Positions 43,446 to 52,699 of a stretch of 64,000 bases of DNA are shown here, piece by piece (the stretch's first letter is position 1; each line of letters starts with the position of its first letter). The DNA comes from Mesorhizobium sp. AR02. Lineage in GTDB: Bacteria; Pseudomonadota; Alphaproteobacteria; Rhizobiales; Rhizobiaceae. The notes beneath the pieces were generated by a model. It had not been told where the DNA came from and did no database searches. It worked only from the letters and a program-made list of their open reading frames with translations. The DNA lies in the NCBI RefSeq assembly GCF_024746835.1, contig NZ_CP080531.1, positions 6,468,001-6,532,000 of the forward strand. Reading direction: 5' to 3'. The translations under genes and the position numbers were made by a program.

Positions 43446-43490
43446 GGGCGCCCCGAAGAAGGACGCCTCAACCGTCAAGGGAATCGTGAA

Positions 43491-43820
43491 ATGACCCAGA
43501 CCTATGAGGACTTCAGCAAATACGGCAAGGAATTCGCCGACACCGGATTGAAGAGCTTCGCCTCGCTGTCCAAGGGCGCTCAGGCGATCGCCACCGAGGC
43601 CGGTGAGTACACCAAGAAGAGCTTTGAAGCCGGCAGCGCCGCCGTCGAGAAGCTGTTTTCGGCCAAGTCGCTGGACAAGGCGATCGAGATCCAGTCCGAC
43701 TACGCCAAGCAGTCCTACGAGGCGTTCGTCGCCGAGGCCACCAAGATCGGCGACCTCTATGCCGAACTCGCCAAGGAAGCCTACAAGCCGTTCGAATCGA
43801 TCGTTGCCAAGGCGAAGTAA
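43491..43820 (+). CDS. Phasin (PHB granule coat protein)
   Basis: A 109-residue helical protein of the phasin family, which coats polyhydroxybutyrate granules. It begins 'MTQTYEDFSKYGKEFADTGLKS' and carries the hallmark 'AIEIQSDYAKQSYEAFVAEATKIGDLYAELAK' helix (split here for length in two parts around Y71). It has few charged patches and no signal peptide. GTCAAGGGAATCGTGAA precedes the ATG. The promoter with two palindromes suggests tight control, probably by PhaR. A strong terminator follows. Confidence 0.93.
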   Translation: MTQTYEDFSKYGKEFADTGLKSFASLSKGAQAIATEAGEYTKKSFEAGSAAVEKLFSAKSLDKAIEIQSDYAKQSYEAFVAEATKIGDLYAELAKEAYKPFESIVAKAK

Positions 43821-43862
43821 TTTCCCCCGACAGATCCAGATCCGGCCCCTTGGGTCCGGGAC

Positions 43863-43896
43863 AAAACCCGGTTGCGGAAGCGCGGCCGGGTTTTTT
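43863..43896 (+). terminator. Rho-independent terminator of the phasin gene
   Basis: AAAACCCGG (43863-43871) pairs with CCGGGTTTT (43886-43894), followed by TT to 43896. The stem with the T-run is a typical intrinsic terminator 43 bases after the phasin stop. Confidence 0.9.
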
Positions 43897-44057
43897 CATG
43901 TCAATTTCCCATCTGGAACCGCGTAGCGCTTCACGATTGCGAAAATCAGCCAAGTTTGGGCACCTAGCCATATTGTCAGCTAACCAGAAGGGCTTAAAAT
44001 CGTCCATCGAACACCTACATGTCGAACTCGCATGAGGATTCGAAGAGGCAGGATTAC

Positions 44058-44426
44058 GTGACGATCGGTTTGACTGCCACGAGACAAGTGGCGCGGATGC
44101 AAAACGGCAGCGGCGACGGCAATGAGGCCGGCCGCGGGACGGCCGTGATCACGCGCACCAAAACCAAGACCAAGAAGCCCAGCCTTTACCGGGTCCTCAT
44201 CCTCAACGACGACTACACTCCGATGGAGTTCGTGGTTCACGTGCTGGAGCGTTTTTTCCAGAAGGACCGCGAAGCCGCCACACGCATCATGCTTCATGTT
44301 CACAATCATGGAGTGGGCGAGTGCGGGGTCTATACATTCGAGGTGGCCGAGACCAAAGTGTCTCAGGTCATGGATTTCGCCCGACAGAATCAGCATCCGC
44401 TGCAATGCGTGATGGAGAAGAAGTGA
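44058..44426 (+). CDS. clpS: ClpS adaptor protein
   Basis: ClpS delivers N-end-rule substrates to ClpAP. The core is '[20 protein letters not shown]' with the Asp-Asp gate, then '[23 protein letters not shown]' (His and Gly of the ligand pocket). The N-terminal tail that engages ClpA is Thr/Lys-rich. GTG 44058 is chosen because AGGCAGGA lies upstream; ATG 44019 (13 residues longer) and ATG 44097 are possible. clpA starts six bases after the stop, so the adaptor and its unfoldase are coexpressed. Confidence 0.93.
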   Translation: MTIGLTATRQVARMQNGSGDGNEAGRGTAVITRTKTKTKKPSLYRVLILNDDYTPMEFVVHVLERFFQKDREAATRIMLHVHNHGVGECGVYTFEVAETKVSQVMDFARQNQHPLQCVMEKK

Positions 44427-44432
44427 GGTAAC

Positions 44433-46901
44433 ATGCCGGCTTTCTCCCAAGGCCTGGAAAAGGCGCTTCACCAGGCGCTGACGCTCGCCAATGAGCGGCA
44501 CCATGAATACGCAACCCTTGAACATTTGTTGCTCGCGTTGATCGACGACACCGAGGCGGCCGCCGTCATGCGCGCCTGCAACGTCGATCTCGATGAGCTC
44601 AAGCACACTGTTCTCACCTATATCGACACCGAGCTCGACAACCTGGTCACCGGCTACGATGAGGATTCCAAGCCGACTGCCGGCTTCCAGCGCGTCATCC
44701 AGCGCGCGGTGATCCATGTGCAGTCGTCTGGCCGTGAAGAAGTTTCGGGCGCCAACGTCCTCGTCGCCATCTTCGCCGAGCGCGAAAGCCACGCCGCCTA
44801 TTTCCTGCAGGAACAGCAGATGACCCGCTACGACGCGGTCAACTACATCTCGCACGGCATTGCCAAGCGTCCCGGCGCATCGGAGACGCGCTCGCCGCGC
44901 GGCGCCGATGACGAGCAGGGCGGCCAGAACGGCGCCGAGCCGCAGGAGGAAGGCGGCAAGAAGAAGCAGCAGCAGGACGCGCTGACCGCTTACTGCGTCA
45001 ACCTCAACAACAAGGCCAAGGCCGGCAAGATCGATCCGCTGATCGGCCGTGAGTCGGAGATCAACCGCACCATCCAGGTGCTGTGCCGCCGCTCCAAGAA
45101 CAACCCGCTCTATGTCGGTGACCCCGGCGTCGGCAAGACGGCGATCGCCGAAGGGCTGGCCAAGCGCATCGTCGAAGGCGACGTTCCCGAAGTGCTGCAC
45201 AACGCCACCGTCTTCGCGCTCGACATGGGCACGTTGCTGGCCGGCACGCGCTACCGCGGCGATTTCGAGGAACGGCTGAAGCAGGTCGTCAAGGAACTCG
45301 AGGATTATCCGGGTGCGGTGCTGTTCATCGACGAGATCCACACCGTGATTGGTGCGGGTGCCACGTCAGGCGGCGCCATGGATGCGTCGAACCTGTTGAA
45401 GCCGGCTTTGTCGTCGGGTGCGATCCGCTGCATCGGCTCGACCACCTACAAGGAATTCCGCCAGTTCTTCGAGAAGGACCGCGCTCTGGTGCGGCGCTTC
45501 CAGAAGATCGACGTCAACGAGCCGACCATCGAGGACGCCATCGAGATCATGAAGGGCCTCAAGCCCTACTATGAGGAATTCCACAAGGTGAAGTTCACCA
45601 ACGAGGCGATCAAGGCTTCGGTGGAATTGTCGGCGCGCTATATCAACGACCGCAAGCTGCCGGACAAGGCGATCGACGTGATCGACGAGACCGGCGCCTC
45701 GCAGATGCTGGTGCCGGAAGCCAAGCGCAAGAAGACCATTGGTATCAAGGAGATCGAAGCAACGATCGCCACCATGGCGCGCATTCCGCCGAAGACTGTT
45801 TCGGCCGATGACGAGAAGGTGCTGCAAGGCCTCGACATCGAGCTGAAGCGCGTCGTCTATGGCCAGGACACCGCCATCACCGCGCTGACCTCGGCGATCA
45901 AGCTGGCACGTGCCGGCCTGCGCGAACCGGAAAAGCCGATTGGCTCGTATTTGTTCTCGGGTCCGACCGGCGTCGGCAAGACCGAAGTCGCCAAGCAACT
46001 CGCCGCCTCACTCGGTGTCGAGCTGATCCGCTTCGACATGTCGGAATATATGGAACGCCACACCGTTTCGCGGCTTATCGGCGCACCTCCCGGCTATGTC
46101 GGCTTCGACCAGGGCGGCCTGTTGACCGACGGTGTCGACCAGCATCCGCACTGCGTGCTGTTGCTGGACGAGGTCGAGAAGGCGCATCCGGACCTGTTCA
46201 ACATCCTGTTGCAGGTGATGGATCACGGCAAGCTGACCGATCACAACGGCAAGCAGATCGACTTCCGCAATGTCATCCTGATCATGACCACCAATGCGGG
46301 CGCATCCGATGCGCAGCGCGCGGCGATCGGTTTCGGTTCGACCAAGCGCGAAGGCGACGATGTCGAGGCGATCAACCGGCTGTTCACGCCGGAATTCCGC
46401 AACCGTCTCGATGCGATCATCCCGTTCGGCTCGCTGCCGGTGCCGGTCATCCATCAGGTGGTGCAGAAGTTCGTCATGCAGCTCGAGGCGCAGCTCTCCG
46501 AGCGTGGCGTCACCTTCGACCTGTCGCCGGATGCGATCGCCTGGCTCGCCGACAAGGGCTATGACGAGCGCATGGGCGCGCGGCCGCTCGGTCGTGTGAT
46601 CCAGGAGCACATCAAGAAGCCGCTGGCGGATGAGGTGCTGTTCGGCAAGCTCAAGAAGGGCGGCACGGTGCGCGTCACCGTCGAGAAGAAGGAAACCGGC
46701 GAGACCGGTCTGAAGCTCGAATCGCTGGCCGACGAGGCACCGGTGAAGCCGAAGAAGGAAGAGCCGGAAGACGCGCCGAAGCCGCCCAAGGCCGTGGCCA
46801 AGAAGCCTGTCGCAAAGAAGCTCGTGGCGCAGAAGCCGGAGCCCAAGGGCAAGGATGGCGGCAAGCGCAGCCTGGTCCCGCAACTGCCCCGCAAGGGCTG
46901 A
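44433..46901 (+). CDS. clpA: ATP-dependent Clp protease ATP-binding subunit ClpA
   Basis: ClpA is a hexameric AAA+ unfoldase feeding ClpP. The N-domain ('[29 protein letters not shown]') is followed by an acidic Gln/Lys linker and two AAA+ modules: D1 with '[15 protein letters not shown]' and '[16 protein letters not shown]', D2 with '[15 protein letters not shown]', '[14 protein letters not shown]' and a ClpP-binding-type loop. At 822 residues it is about 60 longer than E. coli ClpA, because of a Lys/Pro/Ala-rich tail from about residue 765 ('[20 protein letters not shown]'). Confidence 0.97.
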   Translation: MPAFSQGLEKALHQALTLANERHHEYATLEHLLLALIDDTEAAAVMRACNVDLDELKHTVLTYIDTELDNLVTGYDEDSKPTAGFQRVIQRAVIHVQSSGREEVSGANVLVAIFAERESHAAYFLQEQQMTRYDAVNYISHGIAKRPGASETRSPRGADDEQGGQNGAEPQEEGGKKKQQQDALTAYCVNLNNKAKAGKIDPLIGRESEINRTIQVLCRRSKNNPLYVGDPGVGKTAIAEGLAKRIVEGDVPEVLHNATVFALDMGTLLAGTRYRGDFEERLKQVVKELEDYPGAVLFIDEIHTVIGAGATSGGAMDASNLLKPALSSGAIRCIGSTTYKEFRQFFEKDRALVRRFQKIDVNEPTIEDAIEIMKGLKPYYEEFHKVKFTNEAIKASVELSARYINDRKLPDKAIDVIDETGASQMLVPEAKRKKTIGIKEIEATIATMARIPPKTVSADDEKVLQGLDIELKRVVYGQDTAITALTSAIKLARAGLREPEKPIGSYLFSGPTGVGKTEVAKQLAASLGVELIRFDMSEYMERHTVSRLIGAPPGYVGFDQGGLLTDGVDQHPHCVLLLDEVEKAHPDLFNILLQVMDHGKLTDHNGKQIDFRNVILIMTTNAGASDAQRAAIGFGSTKREGDDVEAINRLFTPEFRNRLDAIIPFGSLPVPVIHQVVQKFVMQLEAQLSERGVTFDLSPDAIAWLADKGYDERMGARPLGRVIQEHIKKPLADEVLFGKLKKGGTVRVTVEKKETGETGLKLESLADEAPVKPKKEEPEDAPKPPKAVAKKPVAKKLVAQKPEPKGKDGGKRSLVPQLPRKG

Positions 46902-46914
46902 TCGGCACTCACTC

Positions 46915-46942
46915 GAAAAAGCCCCGGCAACGGGGCTTTTTC
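46915..46942 (+). terminator. Rho-independent terminator of clpA
   Basis: AAAAAGCCCCG pairs with CGGGGCTTTTT around a GCAA tetraloop, with the T-run at 46937-46941. It lies 14 bases after the clpA stop. The GCAA loop is a stable GNRA type. Confidence 0.95.
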
Positions 46943-46963
46943 ATTTTGAGCAATAGGGTGGCT

Positions 46964-47586
46964 ATGCCAGGCCAGATCATCATCCTCAACGGCGCACCGC
47001 GGTCAGGAAAATCGAGCATCGCCCGAGCCATCCAGGAAAGCTTCGATGGCGCGTGGATGAATCTGGGCGTCGACAGTTATGAGAAAATCACACCGCCGCG
47101 ACTTCGCCCGGGAACAGGGTTGCGTCCTGGCGGCGAACGCCCTGACCTCGAAGGTTTCGTGCCGCATTTGTACGCCGCCCTTACGAATCGATCGCGGCGC
47201 ATAGCCGGCTGGGGCTGAATGTGGTGACGGATGTCGGCCATCACGATGCCTATTCGAAGCCGCTCAACTGTCTGGTCGATTGCGCACGCCGTCTTGCCGG
47301 CCTGCCGGTGCTGTTTGTCGGCGTTCGCTGTCCGATTGAAATCATCATGGAAAGGCGAGCCGCCGGCGAGGCGGGCAGGGATTATGTCACCGGCTCTTCG
47401 GACGATCCCGTGCCTCTGCCGGTGCGTCTGTGGCAGGAAGCGGTGCACCGGCCGGGCGTTTACGATCTCGAGGTCGACACCTCGGTCCTCAGCCCTGAAC
47501 AGTGCGCGGATGCGATACGCCAGCGGCTGATGCGAAGTGGCGCCCAGCCGAGCGCGATCGAACGGCTGGCGCAAGCCGCCAACTAG
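46964..47586 (+). pseudogene. Frameshifted chloramphenicol-phosphotransferase-like gene
   Basis: Two overlapping halves of one protein are seen in different frames. The first reads 'MPGQIIILNGAPRSGKSSIARA' (P-loop) to 'FVPHLYAAL'; the second continues 'YESIAAHSRLGLNVVTDVGHHDAY' to the end at 47586, with a CPT-family C-terminus ('GVRCPIEIIMERR...'). The frame is lost near 47180-47182, where one base (a T in 'GCCGCCCTTACGAA') appears missing. CPT-like kinases phosphorylate small hydroxyl substrates. It is a pseudogene or a sequencing error. Confidence 0.8.
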
Positions 47587-47615
47587 AATATTCCTCCTGC
47601 GCAACGAGGTGCGGG

Positions 47616-48047
47616 TCAGCTTCCGAGCGCTGCGCGTATTTTTTCGGCGTTCCCGGCCAACACTTCGGGCTTCTCCATTCCGCCCGTATGCGGTTTCAGC
47701 GGGATGCCTTCGAAGCGGGGGATGACATGGACGTGCAGGTGATAGACGGTCTGCCCGGAGGCTGGCTCGTTGAACTGCAGGATGGTGACGCCGTCGGCAT
47801 TGAGCGCCTTCTTGACTGCGAGCGCCACTTTCTGGACGACCGTGAAAAGCGGGCCGAAAGTCGACGGGTTGGCGTCGAGCAGATTGCGCGACGGGGCCTT
47901 TGGCGCCACCAGCGTATGGCCCGGTCCCTGCGGCATCACATCCATGAAGGCCACGACGGCGTCGTCTTCGTAAACGCGGTGCGAAGGGATTTCTCCACGC
48001 AGGATCTTGGCGAAGATGTTGTCGGTGTCATAGGCGGTTTCAGCCAT
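47616..48047 (-). CDS. HIT-family nucleotide-binding protein
   Basis: A 143-residue HINT-type protein opening 'MAETAYDTDNIFAKILRGEIPS', with 'VYEDDAVVAFMDVMPQGPGHTL' and the histidine triad 'HLHVHVIPR' near residues 101-109. Such proteins hydrolyse AMP-linked substrates such as adenosine phosphoramidates or dinucleoside polyphosphates. The ATG at 48047 has GGAG upstream; the longer open frame is not supported. It ends close to the frameshifted gene and is the last of a minus-strand run. Confidence 0.93.
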   Translation of the reverse strand: MAETAYDTDNIFAKILRGEIPSHRVYEDDAVVAFMDVMPQGPGHTLVAPKAPSRNLLDANPSTFGPLFTVVQKVALAVKKALNADGVTILQFNEPASGQTVYHLHVHVIPRFEGIPLKPHTGGMEKPEVLAGNAEKIRAALGS

Positions 48048-48153
48048 GGCGAACACTCCGGATTGTGCCTCGCCGTCTCGTGTAGCGAAGCTCTCCCGGA
48101 GCGGCAAGACGATGTGGCGGGCGATCAGGCGAGATCGACCATGCCAAAACCTG

Positions 48154-49368
48154 CTATTCCTCGAGATCCTTGCGGAACGGGGTATGCTCTTCCAGATATT
48201 CGCCCATCCGCTCGACCTCGCGCCGCTCGCGCTTGAGATAGTCGGCCACCGCATTGCGCAGGCCGGGGTGCGAAATGTAGTGGGCGGAATGCATGATCAC
48301 TGGCCGGTAGCCGCGCGCCAGCTTGTGCTCTCCCTGCGCACCGGCCTCGACCACCTTCAGCTTGCGTTCGATGGCGAAGTCGATGGCCTGGTGATAGCAG
48401 ACCTCGAAATGCAGGAAGGGGTGATCCTCGATGCAGCCCCAGTTGCGGCCATAGAGCGCGTCGGAGCCGATGAAATTGATGGCGCCGGCCACGTAGCGTC
48501 CGTTGCGCCTGGCCATCACCAGCAGGATATCGTCCGCCATGCGTTCGCCGATCAGCGAGAAGAACTGGCGGTTCAGGTAGGGGCGGCCCCATTTGCGGCT
48601 GCCGGTGTCCATGTAGAAGGCGTAGAAATCATCCCAGGCCTTCTCGGTCAGGTCCTTGCCGGTCAGCCAGTCGATGGTGATGCCTGGGGCAAGCGCTTCG
48701 CGCCGCTCCTTCTTCATCGCCTTGCGCTTGCGCGAGGCAAGCGTGGCGAGGAAGTCGTCATAGGTCGAAAAGCCTTCGTTGAAGAAGTGGAATTGCTGGT
48801 CGGTGCGATGCAGGAAGCCAGCGGCCTCCAGCGTCGCGACGTCGCTTTCCTGCGCGAAGGTGACATGCGCCGAGGATACGCCGAGCTTGTCCGTCACCAT
48901 TTTGAGGCCGGCGGCAAGCCCGGCCTTCACCGCATCCGGATCCTCGCCTTTGGTGACCAGGAGGCGAGGGCCGGTGACCGGCGTGAACGGCACAGCACTT
49001 TGCAGTTTCGGGTAATAGCGGCCGCCGGCGCGCTCGAAGGCATCCGACCAGCCGTGATCGAACACATATTCGCCCTGGCTGTGCGATTTGAGATAGCAGG
49101 GGACGGCGCCTAGAAGCCTGCCGTCGGCGGTCTCCAGCCGCAGGTGATGTCCCTGCCAGCCGGTGCGCCGCACGGCGCAGCCGGAATCTTCCAGTGCGCT
49201 CAAAAAAGCGAATGAAACGAGTGGGTTATAGCCATTTTCCGCGTCGCCGCGCGTGGTGCCGGCAAAGCCGTTCCATTCATCGCAGGTGAATGCGCCGATG
49301 CCCGCGGCGATGCGGATCGAATAGTCCGCATTTGCAGTTTGCCCGTCGCCATCGTCGCCCTGATCCAT
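48154..49368 (-). CDS. FemAB/GNAT-like peptidoglycan-type acyltransferase (DUF482)
   Basis: A 404-residue protein of the DUF482 (peptidogalycan biosynthesis/recognition) family with a GNAT fold. Visible hallmarks are 'NPLVSFAFLSALEDSGC', 'YLKSHSQGEYVFDHGWSDAFERAGG', 'HFFNEGFSTYDDFLATL' and 'RKRKAMKKERREAL', and in the C-terminal half 'INFIGSDALYGRNWGC', 'HFEVCYHQAIDFAIERKL' and 'EAGAQGEHKLARGY'. The substrate is not known; the family is related to FemAB amino-acyl transferases but a cell-wall role is unproven. It is 106 bases from the HIT gene. Confidence 0.85.
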   Translation of the reverse strand: MDQGDDGDGQTANADYSIRIAAGIGAFTCDEWNGFAGTTRGDAENGYNPLVSFAFLSALEDSGCAVRRTGWQGHHLRLETADGRLLGAVPCYLKSHSQGEYVFDHGWSDAFERAGGRYYPKLQSAVPFTPVTGPRLLVTKGEDPDAVKAGLAAGLKMVTDKLGVSSAHVTFAQESDVATLEAAGFLHRTDQQFHFFNEGFSTYDDFLATLASRKRKAMKKERREALAPGITIDWLTGKDLTEKAWDDFYAFYMDTGSRKWGRPYLNRQFFSLIGERMADDILLVMARRNGRYVAGAINFIGSDALYGRNWGCIEDHPFLHFEVCYHQAIDFAIERKLKVVEAGAQGEHKLARGYRPVIMHSAHYISHPGLRNAVADYLKRERREVERMGEYLEEHTPFRKDLEE

Positions 49369-49423
49369 GAGGCTTATTTAAGCTCCATCCGGGCCGCTAC
49401 AAGTCACGTTTCAGACACCCCGC

Positions 49424-50152
49424 TCAGGCGACTTTGACCAGATCGGGTTCGAACCCTTCGAATGTCATCTGATCGGCATATTTGAAGGTCAGGTCAATCG
49501 CGGGTTGGTCATGCACAGTCCAGGTGATGACAGGCATTTTGAGCTTTTCACGCACGAAACTGACGAACGGGTTCGGCAGGTCGCCGGCGGCGTAGGAGGT
49601 GAAGGAGAGTTCGTGCGCCAGCATGGAAAAATGCGCTTCGATCAGCTTGAGGTCCTTGCCGTAGGCGGTCAAGCCAGCGGGAATGCCGGGCGCATGTTTC
49701 GGGAAGTCGCGGATCAGCCAGTGATCGAACGACATGATCGCCGCCTTGCCCTTGTAGCGCTTGAGCATCTTGCCGACGCGCGCCACCAGGCCTTCGTCAC
49801 GGCCGGGAATCCCTTTCAGTTCGACGACCATGGGCACGCGGCCATCGACGAGGTCGAGAGCCTCCTGCAGCGTCGGCAAGTGATCCGATGTGCCGCCAAC
49901 CTTGAGTGCGGTCAGTTCGGCCGCGCTGCGCTGCCAGACGAAGCCGTCCTGTCCGGTCAGCCTTTTCAGGTCGTCATCATGGATGATGATGGGAACGCCG
50001 TCCGACGACAGATGCACGTCGCATTCGATGGCGTAGCCCCGTTCGGCCGCCGCCGTGAAGGCGGACAGCGTGTTTTCCCAGCGCGTCTTGTTCATGTCGT
50101 GGAAGCCGCGATGGGCAACGGGCCGGGCAGTCAGCCAGGAGAGGTCGGTCAT
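49424..50152 (-). CDS. Glycerophosphodiester phosphodiesterase
   Basis: A 242-residue GDPD-family TIM barrel that cleaves glycerophosphodiesters to glycerol-3-phosphate and an alcohol. Motifs are 'VAHRGFHD' (catalytic His), 'ENTLSAFTAAAERGYAIECDVHLS' with the E-x-D metal pair, and 'IHDDDLKRLTG' (second His), then 'VVELKG'. No signal peptide is present, so it is probably cytoplasmic. The ATG at 50152 gives the family N-terminus; it follows ridA by 13 bases and shares its transcript. Confidence 0.93.
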   Translation of the reverse strand: MTDLSWLTARPVAHRGFHDMNKTRWENTLSAFTAAAERGYAIECDVHLSSDGVPIIIHDDDLKRLTGQDGFVWQRSAAELTALKVGGTSDHLPTLQEALDLVDGRVPMVVELKGIPGRDEGLVARVGKMLKRYKGKAAIMSFDHWLIRDFPKHAPGIPAGLTAYGKDLKLIEAHFSMLAHELSFTSYAAGDLPNPFVSFVREKLKMPVITWTVHDQPAIDLTFKYADQMTFEGFEPDLVKVA

Positions 50153-50165
50153 GTCAGGCCTTCGC

Positions 50166-50630
50166 TCATTCGACTTCGAAGATCGCTTCGATTTCAACTG
50201 CGGCATTAAGCGGCAGGGAGGCGGTGCCGACGGCGGAGCGGGCATGCTTGCCACGCTCGCCAAGGGCTGCGACCAGGAAATCGGAGGCGCCGTTGGCAAC
50301 CAGATGCTGTTCGACAAAGTCCGTAGCCGAGGCGACGAAGACGGTGATCTTCACCAGGCGGCGGATTTTCTCGAGGTCGCCGAGTGCTGCCTTGGCCTGC
50401 GCCAGAATGTTGATCGCGCAGTATTTTGCCGCGTCCTTGCCGCTGGCTGTGTCGACGTCGCGGCCGAGCAGGCCGCTCGCCTGCAGCTTGCCGTCCTTGA
50501 GCGGCAATTGCCCGGCGGTGAACAGCAGATTGCCTGACCTGCAATAGGGCACGTAGTTGGCGGCAGGTGCGGCGGCGGCAGGAAGCGTCACGCCGAGATC
50601 ACTTAGCCGCTTTTCGATTGTTTCACTCAT
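50166..50630 (-). CDS. RidA-family enamine/imine deaminase
   Basis: A 154-residue protein of the YjgF/RidA superfamily, YjgF-C or related subgroup. It has 'NLLFTAGQLPLKDGKL', 'NILAQAKAALGDLEKIRRLVKITVFVAS' (split region) and the C-terminal 'HARSAVGTASLPLNAAVEIEA' with the Arg that holds the substrate carboxylate in active RidA proteins. RidA removes reactive enamines from PLP-enzyme reactions; the serine deaminase in this window is one source of such products. It heads a two-gene unit with the phosphodiesterase. Confidence 0.9.
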   Translation of the reverse strand: MSETIEKRLSDLGVTLPAAAAPAANYVPYCRSGNLLFTAGQLPLKDGKLQASGLLGRDVDTASGKDAAKYCAINILAQAKAALGDLEKIRRLVKITVFVASATDFVEQHLVANGASDFLVAALGERGKHARSAVGTASLPLNAAVEIEAIFEVE

Positions 50631-50768
50631 TGCTTTTCCCTATTGCTGGAAGGCGCCGCGCTGGCGGGGCCGAAATTGCTATTTTTGCCTCGCTTCCGCC
50701 ACGACTTTTTTTAAGCTGGACCATCTTTCCCTGCGGCCTGCCATCAGCCGCGACGATCGGAGTACCTC

Positions 50769-51599
50769 ATGCGCGCAGCGCGCCTTGCATTCCACGCCGT
50801 CCTGTTGTCGGCGGTGTTGCCGATAGTCCCCGCTTTCGCCGTGCCGGCGCTGCAGGCGCATCGCGCCGTCTATGACCTCACCCTCAACAAAGCCTCCGAC
50901 CGCTCCGGCATAACAGGCATATCCGGTCGTATGGTCTATGAATTCAACGGTTCGGCCTGCGAAGGCTATACGGTGAAATTCCGTTTCGTGACCCAGATCG
51001 TCACCAACGACAATACGAGACTGACCGACCAGCAGACGACGACTTTCGAGGACGCCGAAGGCAAGACCTTTTCCTTCGTGACCAAATCCTTTGTCGACCA
51101 GAACCTCGACAAGGAGGTCAAGGGCATCGCCACCAAAGACACGAAAGGGCTGAAGGTCGATATCGACAAGCCCGAGAAGAACAGCCTGGAGCTTGCCGCC
51201 ACCCAGTTTCCGACCCAGCATCTGGTCGAGCTGATCGGCAAGGCCGAGAAGGGCGAGAATTTCTACCAGACAAACCTGTTCGACGGCTCGGAGGACGCCA
51301 ACAAGGTGATGACGACCACCGTCGTCGTCGGCAAGAAGACCGAAGCCGACAAGGCCGATCCCGAGGCTCCGGCGCTGGCGAAGCTCGCCACCGACAAATA
51401 CTGGCCGGTCGACATCGCCTATTTCGACGACAGCGCCCAGAATGGCGAAGAAGTGCCGGAATACCGGATCAGCTTCAAGCTGCATGAGAACGGCATCACC
51501 CGCGATCTCGTCATGGACTATGGCGACTTCTCGATGACCGGCAAGCTGGTCAATCTGTCGCTGTTCGACCAGACAAAGCCTTGCCCGGTATCGAAATAG
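50769..51599 (+). CDS. eipB: Cell-envelope integrity protein EipB (DUF1849)
   Basis: A 276-residue periplasmic protein of the DUF1849 family, named EipB in Brucella, where it is needed for envelope integrity. Signal peptide: residues about 1-24 (MRAARLAFHAVLLSAVLPIVPAFA). The mature part opens 'LQAHRAVYDLTLNKASDRSGI', then 'GRMVYEFNGSACEGYTVKFRFVT', strands of the spiral beta-barrel fold. Two cysteines (C near residue 69 and the C-terminal 'KPCPVSK') match the conserved disulfide. It is divergent from ridA. Confidence 0.9.
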   Translation: MRAARLAFHAVLLSAVLPIVPAFAVPALQAHRAVYDLTLNKASDRSGITGISGRMVYEFNGSACEGYTVKFRFVTQIVTNDNTRLTDQQTTTFEDAEGKTFSFVTKSFVDQNLDKEVKGIATKDTKGLKVDIDKPEKNSLELAATQFPTQHLVELIGKAEKGENFYQTNLFDGSEDANKVMTTTVVVGKKTEADKADPEAPALAKLATDKYWPVDIAYFDDSAQNGEEVPEYRISFKLHENGITRDLVMDYGDFSMTGKLVNLSLFDQTKPCPVSK

Positions 51600-51635
51600 C
51601 CGGGTTGCGCAATTGAGCTGGCCGCGGCGGGCTTG

Positions 51636-51914
51636 ATGGCAGTCTACGTCGATGCGGCGATCTGGAAGTGGGCCGGCCATCGCTGGTGCCACCTGATGGC
51701 CGACGACACCGACGAGTTGCATCGCTTCGCCGCCGCGCTTGGCGTCAAGCGTTCATCCTACCAGGGACCGCCCAAGACATCCGCTCCGCATTATGACATA
51801 ACCGGCTTCGAGCGCGACCGCGCGGTGCGGCTCGGCGCCATCGAATGCAGCCGCGAGGAGATCGTCGCGATCTTCCGGCGCGTGCGGGTGCCCAATGGAA
51901 AGGCCAAGCGATGA
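51636..51914 (+). CDS. DUF4031 family protein
   Basis: A 92-residue protein with 'VYVDAAIWKWAGHRWCHLMAD' and 'ELHRFAAALGVKRSSYQGPP', 'HYDITGFERDRAVRLGA', which are the DUF4031 hallmarks. Its function is unknown. ATG 51636 is preferred to the adjoining TTG 51633. Its stop overlaps the LysE-type gene by four bases (ATGA), so the two are cotranslated. Confidence 0.87.
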   Translation: MAVYVDAAIWKWAGHRWCHLMADDTDELHRFAAALGVKRSSYQGPPKTSAPHYDITGFERDRAVRLGAIECSREEIVAIFRRVRVPNGKAKR

Positions 51915-52522
51915 CACCAACGGCATTTCTGGCCTATTGCGCCGCCGTCACACTCGCTGCCGCCACGCCGGGGCCCGCGATGTTCGCGGTCATCACCAAT
52001 GGCGTGTCGCGCGGTTTCCTTCGCGCCTTCATGGCCGGCCTTGGGGTTGCCGCCGGCGACGCGGTGCTGGTCACTCTGGCGCTGCTCGGGCTGGTGGCGC
52101 TGGCCCAGACGTTCGAATGGATCTTTCTGCTGCTGAAATATGCCGGCGCCCCCTATCTGATCTTTCTCGGCATCAGGATGTGGCGCGCCTCGGCCACGCA
52201 ATCGAATGAGCTGCGGACGGCTGAGGCGAGATTGTCCCGGTCCTTCTTCCTTGGCGCGTCCATTGCTTTGGGAAACCCGAAGGCGATCCTGTTCCATGCC
52301 TCGATCATGCCGCTGATCCTCAACCTCGATACGCTGACCTTTGTCGATGGCCTGCTGGTGGTGGCCGCCGTCATCAGCGTCAATATCCTCACAATGGGTG
52401 TCTATGCCGCCCTTGCGGGCCGGGCTTCGGGCTGGTTCCGGACGCCGAAGCGCATGCGGCTGATGAACAGGTTTGCCGGCAGCGCCATGATCGGCACCGG
52501 AGCGCTGATTGCCGCACGCTGA
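51911..52522 (+). CDS. LysE/RhtB-family amino-acid exporter
   Basis: A 203-residue inner-membrane protein with six predicted helices and the family N-terminus 'YCAAVTLAAATPGPAMFAVITNGVSRG'. 'LKYAGAPYLIFLGIRMWRA' and 'GNPKAILFHASIMP' are typical LysE/RhtB motifs. The exported metabolite, perhaps an amino acid or homoserine lactone, cannot be read from sequence. It is coupled to the DUF4031 gene. Confidence 0.92.
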   Translation: MTPTAFLAYCAAVTLAAATPGPAMFAVITNGVSRGFLRAFMAGLGVAAGDAVLVTLALLGLVALAQTFEWIFLLLKYAGAPYLIFLGIRMWRASATQSNELRTAEARLSRSFFLGASIALGNPKAILFHASIMPLILNLDTLTFVDGLLVVAAVISVNILTMGVYAALAGRASGWFRTPKRMRLMNRFAGSAMIGTGALIAAR

Positions 52523-52541
52523 GCGGTAAAACGCTGCCGCG

Positions 52542-52570
52542 CTTGCGTTTGTCGCACTTCCCCTCTATAT
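52542..52570 (+). promoter_or_regulatory. rpsB promoter
   Basis: CTTGCG (52542-52547), 17 bases, CTATAT (52565-52570) is a near-perfect rhizobial sigma-70 promoter. Transcription would begin near 52577, giving a leader of about 120 bases before rpsB, with a small hairpin (GGAC-TTC-GTCC). Whether the leader is an S2 autoregulatory element is not clear. Confidence 0.75.
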
Positions 52571-52699
52571 GCGCGCTCATTCCACACACGGACTTTGGTG
52601 TCTGCCCGGGAGAAATCCGGCTGAAACCTCCGGTGGCGTTCGAGGACTTCGTCCAAAAATGCCTGTGTCCGTGGAGGCTAACCGGAAAGGAAAATAAGA

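Noticed and set aside
43980..45341. 453-codon open frame on the minus strand
   Set aside because: It is antisense to clpS and clpA, which are certain genes; no ribosome site or domain supports it.
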